Origin: CAJXWH01 sp964343365
GTDB taxonomy: Bacteria > Pseudomonadota > Gammaproteobacteria > Arenicellales > UBA868
Length of the DNA stretch: 5,060 bases
Assembly (NCBI GenBank): GCA_964343365.1
Contig: CAYFJI010000130.1
Location: forward strand, 1 to 5,060
Reading direction: 5' to 3'
In this document: positions 1 through 5,060 of the stretch, piece by piece
Position numbering within the stretch: the stretch's first letter is position 1
How the letters are laid out: the number at the start of each line of letters is the position of its first letter
Notes under the pieces: model-generated
Seen by the model: the letters and a program-made list of their open reading frames with translations, nothing else
Database searches by the model: none
What the model was told of the DNA's origin: nothing
Translations under genes and position numbers: made by a program

Positions 1-3000
1 AGGACATCGTCCCCGTCATGTCCCTGGAGAAGATCGTGTCCGGGCCCGCCATTGAGCTTGTCGTTCCCCGCGCCGCCAACCAGGGTGTCTCCGTTGCCTC
101 CCTGGCCACGCAACACATCGTAGCTCCATTGCCCCGTGGCCGGGTCGATGACGGCAGTGCCACCGTCGATGAGATCTCGTCCAGATCCGCCAAAGATCCG
201 GTCATACCAGCTGCCCCCCAGCATCGTATCGTTGCCACCGGACCCGTTGAGGAAGGCGCGTCCGGAGAACCCCGTGGCGTCGATCCTGTTGGCACTGGAC
301 CCACCAAACAGCTGGACGAGCTGGATATTGATGAGCGTGTCGTTGCCGAGTCCCGCCAGCGAGCTGTCGGTGGCGGTGAAGTCGACATCAGCAGACTCAC
401 TGATCCGGTCGTATCCAGCACCGCCATCGAGTGTGTCGTCTCCGAGGCCTCCGCGGAGCGTGTCATGACTGCCGCCTTGCCCCTGCAGGCGGTCATTCCC
501 CTCGCCCCCCTCGAGGTAGTCCACACCACCACCCCCATTGAGCGTGTCGGAGGCGGAACCGCCGGTCAGAACGTCATGGCCTGCGGAGCCATTGAGCTTG
601 ACCGGGACGTGGGAACCGGAGCCATCGAGCGTGTCGGCATCGCCCTGACCGTTGACGATGACCTGCGTTGTGGTGGTCTGGGCGTCCAACGAGTTGATCT
701 CGACCAGGTCACTACCGTCCCCGGTTGAGATGGACAGTTGCGACGTGGGGCCGGAGAAGGCGATGGGGATGTTGAAGGCCGAGAAGCCGATCCGACTGAC
801 ATTGTCGTCGGAAGTGGCGTCATCGGTGATCGTAACCGTGTCATCTTCATCAGTCATGGCAAACGACCGGCTGATTGCCGTGGCGGTGTCGTTCAGGACG
901 TCGAGTCCGCTGTGCTCAATCAACTGTCCGTCGACGGTGATAGTTCCCGTTGCAGGGGAGTCGAAGGAGTGTGAAACCAGCGCGACGCCTGTACCGATCA
1001 ATGACAGCCTGTCGGTGCCACCGCTGCCGGTCATGTCGAGTTGCAGGCCTTCTTCAGGCAGTGGGTTCCCATTGCTGAAATCGACGGTGATGTCGTCGTC
1101 GCCAGCCGTGGGGGCGATGACCAGTTGCGAGACCTGCGAGATGTCGGCCCGCGTGAATTCTGTACCGTCCTGGTCGCGGAACAGGAGATCGTCCCCGTCG
1201 GCAGCGAGAACAAAGCTGGTGGCATTGTCCGGGGCATCTCCCAGATCAACGAAAACGACATCAGCGGTGCTTCCACCGGCTCCCTGGTTGCCTCCGGATT
1301 CGCCCATCAGCAAGTCGACGCCCGATCCAGAGACCAGCGTGTCGTTGCCGTCACCTCCCCTGAGCGTGTCGTCGTCGCCATTGCCATAGAGCAGGTCGTC
1401 GCCCTGTTCTCCAAAGAGCAGGTCATCGTCGTCGCCACCACGGATCGTGTCGTTGCCGGCACCACCCAGGAACGTGTCGTCGCCAGTTGCCGACGACATG
1501 TCGTCATTCCCATCCCCTCCGATGATCTTGTCATCGCCAGGGCCGCCCGTGACGGTGTCGTCGTCGTCTTGTCCGTCAACGATGTCGTCGCCTTCGCCAC
1601 CGACCAGGAAGTCAGTGCCGTTGCCGCCAGTGATTGTGTCGTTGCCCTCTTGACCGAAGATGGTGTCATCGCCGTCGTCGCCATCGAGACTGTCGTCGCC
1701 GTCGCCACCCTCGATCGAGTCGTCTCCGGCGTTGCCTGAGACGGTGTCAGGTCCGGGGCCCGACAGGATCGTGTCGTTGCCAGCTCCGCCGAGGATCGAG
1801 GCGACGCCGGACCCTGTGATGATCAAGTCGGCGCCGTTCCCGCCCTCTACAGTCACTTCCGACTCAACGGCGAAGGTGTCCAAGGTGTCGTCGCCGTCGC
1901 GGCCGTCCACTGTGATGGACGAACTGCCGAATCGGTCGATCTCAAATAGAATGCTGTCATCACCGGCGCCTCCGTAGACGTCGAATGAACGCTCGGGACG
2001 CGGCATGACAAAGGTCATGGCTCCGATCGTCGTGTCAAAATGGCCAGTGCCGCGCGACTCTGAGGGCAAGATGTCAATCACAAAGTCGTCAGCCGCACTT
2101 GCGTCGGCACCGATGCCTCGGTCCAGTGTCAAGCTTTCTTCGATGATGGTCTCGATGGACGAGACGTCGACGGAAAACAGACCGAAGTCCATTTGGCCGA
2201 ACGCATTGGTGGCGTCAGATGCTGACCATTCGACCAGAGTCAGGGTTCCCTCCAGGTCAAGCCCCGTCAGCTCGAGCGTGTCGTTGTCAGAATCGAATCC
2301 GTCGGCTATGAAAATGGAGGGGATGCCGAGAGCCACGAGCTTATCGGCGTGGACCTTGAGGTAGTCATCGCCTGGTGAGCCGATCACGACCCGGTTTATC
2401 CAGAGTGTCGGGTCAACGCGAAGGGAGTCATTGTCATCCATGCTTTGGATGAGCAGATTGCCTTGCTCTGTGGTGAGCAGATACGGCGTGTTTTCATCGT
2501 CAAACGGATCGTGCAACAGGCCGAAATCGAGGCTGATGCGCGAGTCCATCCGCAGCCTGGCTTGGCCGTTTTCGAGGATTTCCGCGGTCTGTCCGGACGG
2601 CAGCGTCTCCTGTCCTGTATGCGTCCAATGACCTCCGACTTGCAGGAGGAGCGAATCGCCTTGGTCTCCGAGGATGGTCAGCGTGTTGGTTGTCTTGGAG
2701 AGGCGAAGCACATCGACGCCGTCAAGCTCTATGGAGTTGTTGCCGGTTCCGGTGAGGTCAAAGACCTCGATGCCAGCCAATTGTGACAGCGCGAGATCGT
2801 GGAGCCTGAGTGCGATGTCGGATGTGTCGAGCTTGAGTGTGTCGACCCCAGGTCCACCATCGATCCGGTGGAATCCCAAGTCGGTCAGCAGGATGGTGTC
2901 GTCGCCCTCGGCGGCGTACACGACATCCCCGTCGGCAATGTTCTCGACGGTGTCATCACCTCGACCGGGGAGAATCACGTCCTCTGCATTGGTGGCGGTA

Positions 3001-5060
3001 AGCGTGTCGCCGTTGCTGGTTCCGGTCTGGGTGACGTCTCGGGAGAAGTCGCCACCAAATACGACGTGCGTCTTGCCGGGATGAGTGCCTTCATCATGGC
3101 CAGGAGCGCCGAGAATGATGTCGGAAAAGCCGTCGCCATTGATGTCGCCGGCGGTACTGGCGGACCAGCCGGTCGAGTCATCGGATTCGACGCCGTCGAG
3201 CCGGAGTCCGTTTTCGCCATTGAGATCGTCGAGATTGAGTGTCGCGGGCATCTGCTCGTCTGTGCCAAAGACGATGTAGACCTCCCCGGCGTGGTCTCGT
3301 CCTCCGGGGTCGGCCGCATCGGCCCCGATGAGCAGATCGTCGAAGCCGTCGCCATTGAAGTCGCCGGCAGAACTGACGGACGTCGCGGCAAAATCGTCCT
3401 GGTCGATACCGGCAAGCTTGAAACCGATCGTACCGTCCAGATCGTCAGGAGAAGTGATGCCGGGATCGTCCGGGGCTCCGAAGACGACGTAGGCAATTCC
3501 GGCGTTCTCCTGATCATCGATCTGGGTGCCAGGTGCTCCAATCACCAGGTCGTAATGGCCGTCACCGTTGAAGTCTCCGACCGAGCCGAGTGAGAACCCG
3601 AAGTTACTTCCCTCGTCAAACCCGTCAAACGTAGTTCCGAAGAATTCGCCCTCTTCCAGCATGTCGATGCTCTCGGGAAACGACTCTCCCACTCTTCCAA
3701 ACAGGATGTAGGCACTGCCAGTGCCCATGTCATTTCCGTGGGCCCCGACCAGGAACTCACCGAGCCCATCACTATCGATGTCTCCGGCCGGTGCCACCGA
3801 TGTTCCCGACAATGCTCCTGCCTGTTCACCGAGCACACGGAATCCGTTGTCGCCGTCGAGTGAGTCGAGTTGGAACGACTGACTGAAACCGGACGAGGAT
3901 CCGAAGATGATGTACGACTCTCCGGCCTCCTGGCGCTGAAGAGGATCAGCCCCGTCGGCACCGATGACGATGTCAGCGAATCCGTCTCCGTTGACATCAC
4001 CGGCAGAACTCACCGACCTCCCCGAGAAATCAAACGCATTCAGACCATCGACCCGGAAGCCGTTTGATCCGTTGAGCGAGTTCAGGTCGAAACTCGGTGG
4101 CATGGTGTTTTCGGTTCCGAAGACGACGAATGTCGTCCCGGCGGAAAGGTTCTCGTCGACTTCTGTAAACGGAGCTCCAATCAACAGGTCATCGAGTCCG
4201 TCTCCGTTTATATCGCCAGCCGAGCTGACCGATTCGCCGAACCCGGAGAATGAATCGAGGCCGCCGATCCGGAATCCGTTTGTGCCGTTGAGAGTTTCAA
4301 GATCGAAGGTGGCCGGGAGGCTGTTGCCGGAACCGTAGACGACATACGCTTCGCCTGCGGATGACCGGTCCTCCGAATCTGCTTCCGGGGCACCGACGAT
4401 GAAGTCGTCGAACCCGTCTCCATTGAAGTCGCCTGCTGTGCCGACCGCGTGCCCGGTCAAATCTCCGTCGTCGATGGCGTTGATTCGGAAACCGTTGTCG
4501 CCGTCGAGGTCCTCGAGCGGGAAGATGGCGCGGTCGGGTTGGCTGGTGTTGATGTCGGAATCAACAAAGAGCGTGGCGGCCCCCTGCTGATATTCGTGCA
4601 CACTCTCCACGGCGGCTCGCCGGATCCAGGTCCAGCCGGATCCGAGGTTCAGCGTGTCCTCGCTGCCTCCGGAAATGATGAGCGTGTTGGAGGTGTCACT
4701 GAGGTTGAGGACCTCGAGCCCACTGAGTGTCAGGGTGGTTGCCTGTGATTCGTCTCCCAGCGTGATCTGCTCGATGCCCTGCAGCCGGGAATCGGGAATG
4801 CCGGTGAGGTCGAGGTGGAGGTTGTTGGTGTTGAGTTCGAGCGTGTCCTCGCCAGGCCCGGCGTCGATGCGGGCGAAATCGGTCGCATTGATCGTGATCA
4901 GGTCGTTACCGGTGCCGGCGTAGGCCACGTCATCGGTGGCGATGTCACTCAGGGTGTCGTTGCCCTGGGCACTGATCAGGACATCCGGGTCCGAGGTGGC
5001 GGTGAGCGTGTCGTTGTTGCTCGTGCCGGTTTGCGTGACGGATCCTGAGTAATCTCCGCC
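1..5060 (-). CDS. Giant RTX / FG-GAP repeat extracellular protein, partial at both ends
   Basis: One minus-strand frame (codons whose lowest base is a multiple of 3) stays open over all 1686 complete codons. I translated it line by line and found no stop and no frameshift. Every recognisable motif falls in this frame: seven D-x-[ND]-x-D-G FG-GAP loops, two related RTX-like modules and two RTX nonapeptide regions. The family is extracellular: RTX repeats bind Ca2+ and fold into parallel beta-rolls after export, often by type I secretion, and FG-GAP repeats build integrin-alpha-like propellers. The likely role is adhesion or surface/matrix structure, which is inference. The composition is very rich in Asp, Gly and Thr, with about nine Lys and no Cys. 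The start, signal peptide and C-terminal secretion signal would lie outside the window, so neither export route nor full length can be stated. No catalytic motif was seen. Confidence 0.96.
3..248 (-). repeat. Second RTX region, second block, continuing beyond the window
   Basis: Window residues 1605-1686 carry RTX turns NGSGGNDTML, GGSWYDRIF, GGSGRDLID, then a short insertion GGTAVIDPATGQWSYDVLR, and further turns GQGGNGDTLV, GGAGNDKLN, GGPGHDLLQ and GHDGDDV at the edge. The insertion sits between two RTX turns. The reading frame is still open at base 3, so more repeats or the C-terminal region follow outside the window. Confidence 0.88.
249..401 (-). other. 51-residue non-repeat segment inside the second RTX region
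   Basis: Window residues 1554-1604 break the RTX series. The visible order is ESADVDFTATDSSLAGLGND, then TLINIQLVQLFGGSSANRID and ATGFSGRAFL, after which RTX turns resume. It has about four short hydrophobic strands and is probably a beta-helix rung set continuous with its neighbours. As I recall, a similar [ESxxVDFTxTxSSLxGLGxDTLxNI] stretch is common between RTX blocks in giant repeat proteins; this is not verified. Confidence 0.6.
402..593 (-). repeat. Second RTX region, first block
   Basis: Window residues 1490-1553 contain RTX turns NGSAGHDVL, GGSASDTLN, GGGGVDYLE, GGEGNDRLQ, then GQGGSHDTLR (one residue longer), GGLGDDTLD and GGAGYDRIS. The Gly/Asp positions are less strict than in the 18-unit array: there is His or Ser before the key Asp in several units and one single-residue insertion. 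That suggests weaker or fewer Ca2+ sites. Confidence 0.88.
594..1304 (-). other. Acidic beta-rich domain between the two RTX regions
   Basis: Window residues 1253-1489. After a Gly-rich linker (GESGGNQGAGG) come a strand region (ADVVFVDLGDAP, GDDLLFRDQDG, ISQVSQLVIAPTAG) and a DDDITVDFSNGNPLPEEG motif. Then follow GGTDRLSLIGTGVALVSHSF, a GTITVDGQLIEHSGLDVL segment, DEDDTVTITDDATSDD, VSRIGFSAFN, a LSISTGDGSDLVEINSLDA strand pair, and TTTTQVIVNGQGDADTLDG leading to the second RTX region. From memory, segments with the order [DDxxTVDFSxGNP ... VDGxxIxxxGL ... VSRI ... GDGxDxVxINSLDA] recur in giant surface proteins of Planctomycetes and some Cyanobacteria. I cannot check this here and know no functional assignment. 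It is probably a structural beta-sandwich or beta-helix spacer. Confidence 0.55.
1305..1790 (-). repeat. RTX array: 18 in-register Ca-binding nonapeptides
   Basis: Eighteen consecutive nine-residue units (27 bases each) follow the RTX consensus GGxGxDxUx without a gap, from GGAGNDTIL at 1790 down to SGSGVDLLM ending at 1305. Clear units include GGDGDDSLD, GGEGDDIVD, GGPGDDKII, GGAGNDTIR and GGDGNDTLV. In this family successive turns chelate Ca2+ between GGxGxD loops to form a parallel beta-roll that folds only at extracellular Ca2+ levels. Units 2, 12 and 18 start with Ser instead of Gly. Units 9, 14 and 16 (GQDDDDTVT, GGDDDDLLF, GNGDDDTLR) carry extra Asp in the loop, mostly a one-base Gly-to-Asp change. 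At DNA level the copies vary in synonymous sites, so this is a protein repeat rather than an identical DNA tandem repeat. Confidence 0.95.
1791..1982 (-). repeat. Irregular RTX turns leading into the main array
   Basis: Window residues 1027-1090 hold three spaced RTX-type turns, GGAGDDSIL, GRDGDDTLD and GGNGADLII. They are separated by longer strands (FEIDRFGSSSITVD, FAVESEVTVEG, TGSGVASIL) rather than packed in register. This looks like the edge of a beta-helix that becomes a regular RTX beta-roll at 1790. Confidence 0.75.
1983..2531 (-). other. Unassigned beta-rich region between module B and the first RTX array
   Basis: Window residues 844-1026 contain no RTX nonapeptide series and no FG-GAP loop. 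I do not recognise a named domain. Visible pieces are TPYLLTTEQGNLLIQSMDD, then LWINRVVIGSPGDDYLKV (one RTX-like turn), GIPSIFIADGFDSDNDTLEL, DLEGTLTLVEWSASD, a helix-compatible Asp/Glu-rich stretch SSIETIIEESLTLDRG, and TIGAMTFVMPRPERSFDV running into the first RTX turn. The pattern of short hydrophobic strands separated by Asp-rich turns suggests a calcium-stabilised beta structure. It may be a degenerate relative of the A/B modules or a separate beta-sandwich. Base composition and codon choice look like the rest of the gene. No function is proposed. Confidence 0.5.
2532..3056 (-). other. Module B: diverged copy of module A (window residues 669-843)
   Basis: It starts with GGDFSRDVTQTGTSNGDTL right after the last propeller strand (HVVF). 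Over the first 22 residues it matches module A at 18 positions. Corresponding elements follow in the same order: RTX-like motifs (GRGDDTVEN, AEGDDTILL, GGPGVDTLKL), an LxL strand region (IALRLHDL, LAGIEVFDL), a GVDVLRLSKTTNTLTILG segment, a GGHWTH segment in place of GSGWTW, and a closing ARLRMDSRI strand in place of ATLFVDSDI. Third codon positions differ at many of the identical residues, so the copies are old or have been kept by protein-level selection rather than arising recently. The expected role is a structural Ca2+-stabilised spacer after the propeller. Confidence 0.75.
3057..4529 (-). repeat. Seven-repeat FG-GAP (integrin-alpha type) beta-propeller
   Basis: Seven copies of a roughly 72-residue unit lie at window residues 178-668. 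Each has an integrin-like Ca2+ loop followed by a hydrophobic strand and GA[PDH]. The loops start at 4430 (DFNGDGFDD), 4214 (DINGDGLDD), 3998 (DVNGDGFAD), 3782 (DIDSDGLGE), 3575 (DFNGDGHYD), 3362 (DFNGDGFDD) and 3146 (DINGDGFSD). Spacings are 216, 216, 216, 207, 213 and 216 bases. Each loop is followed by an aromatic strand such as YVVYG, FVVFG, YIIFG, YILFG or YIVFG. Most units also carry a [DN]G-x-NGFR[IV] strand and an SVSSAGD-like segment before the loop. Seven units are the number needed to close an integrin-type propeller. Blade 4 has a degenerate loop, with Glu in place of the final Asp, and blade 5 lacks the NGFR strand. Propellers of this class usually mediate protein-protein or ligand binding; the partner here is unknown. 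Confidence 0.93.
4548..5060 (-). other. Module A: Ca-binding RTX-like beta domain (window residues 1-171)
   Basis: The domain opens with GGDYSGSVTQTGTSNNDTL, followed by degenerate RTX motifs (AQGNDTLSD, GTGNDLIT, AGPGEDTLEL). Next come hydrophobic/Asn-Leu strands (LHLDLTGI, LQGIEQITL, LTLSGLEVLNL, DTSNTLIISGG), then a Gly-Trp segment (GSGWTW) and a closing strand ATLFVDSDI. The alternation of short beta strands with Asp/Asn turns suggests a beta-roll or beta-helix with bound Ca2+. It sits directly before the FG-GAP propeller and is repeated after it as module B. The first residues, GGDY, match the point where the propeller's last strand (VVFGGDF) joins module B, so another propeller probably precedes the window edge. 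Stretches like this recur beside FG-GAP repeats in giant bacterial RTX proteins, as I recall; I cannot name a Pfam entry for it. Confidence 0.75.

Noticed and set aside
18..728. Plus-strand 236-codon open frame
   Set aside because: It lies antisense to the second RTX region and part of the preceding domain. It has no recognisable motif, and the minus frame translates to clear RTX turns over the same bases.
841..860. Possible internal start at the in-frame Met in SFAMTDEDD
   Set aside because: It lies inside a continuous beta domain with no Shine-Dalgarno-like spacing that I could support, and the frame is open far upstream with in-frame domain motifs.
1041..1739. Plus-strand 232-codon open frame rich in Val, Ala and Ile
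   Set aside because: It is the antisense of the RTX array and of the domain beside it. The regular 'VVA' pattern is the reverse reading of GAC/GGC-rich nonapeptide codons, and the minus-strand frame carries true family motifs.
1305..1790. CRISPR-like or DNA tandem repeat because of the 27-base periodicity
   Set aside because: The units are contiguous without unique spacers and differ at many synonymous and non-synonymous sites. The period is nine codons of an RTX protein repeat.
2975..3541. Minus-strand 188-codon open frame rich in Ser, Thr, Pro and Arg
   Set aside because: It is an out-of-frame reading of the same strand. Its repeated SMAT-like pattern is the shifted reading of the NGDG loops, and it has no family motif.
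2799..3593. Plus-strand 264-codon open frame, the longest complete one
   Set aside because: It is antisense to propeller blades 5-7 and the start of module B. Its Val/Asp/Gly-rich sequence mirrors the DGDG-type codons of the true frame.
3542..4000. Minus-strand 152-codon open frame containing several Cys and Trp
   Set aside because: This is a shifted-frame shadow of propeller blades 3-5. The composition is unlike the rest of the gene and it contains no domain motif.
1..5060. Internal promoter, RBS, terminator or small gene within the window
   Set aside because: Coding sequence with family motifs covers essentially every base on the minus strand, leaving no intergenic space. I saw no strong hairpin plus T-run or AT-rich promoter-like gap.

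Overview
The window is the inside of one very large protein gene on the minus strand. Reading from base 5060 down to base 3 gives 1686 consecutive codons with no stop. The frame is open at both edges, so the start codon, any signal peptide, the promoter, the C-terminus and the terminator all lie outside. I see no other gene, RNA, insertion sequence or intergenic gap. Residue numbers below are window numbers: residue 1 is the codon at 5060-5058.

The layout from N- to C-terminal (high to low coordinates) is as follows. (1) Residues 1-171 (5060-4548): a Ca-binding, RTX-like beta module, 'module A'. (2) Residues 178-668 (4529-3057): seven FG-GAP/integrin-alpha repeats at a period close to 72 residues, enough for one seven-bladed beta-propeller. 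(3) Residues 669-843 (3056-2532): 'module B', a diverged copy of module A. (4) Residues 844-1026 (2531-1983): a region I do not recognise. (5) Residues 1027-1252 (1982-1305): an RTX region ending in 18 uninterrupted nonapeptide repeats. (6) Residues 1253-1489 (1304-594): a beta-rich acidic domain. (7) Residues 1490-1686 (593-3): a second RTX region split by a 51-residue non-repeat segment and running off the window edge.

The product is best described as a giant extracellular, calcium-dependent RTX/FG-GAP repeat protein, of the adhesin or cell-surface/matrix type. It is extremely acidic, has about nine lysines and no cysteine in 1686 residues. Those traits fit a secreted protein that folds on Ca2+ outside the cell. 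No enzyme domain is visible.

The organism cannot be fixed from this window. The DNA is fairly GC-rich, and the mix of repeat types resembles giant proteins that I recall from Planctomycetes and some marine Proteobacteria and Cyanobacteria. That is an impression from memory, not a search result. I find no evidence of a new multi-gene system. The noteworthy points are the internal architecture, especially a composite duplication with a 668-codon period and the regular seven-blade propeller.
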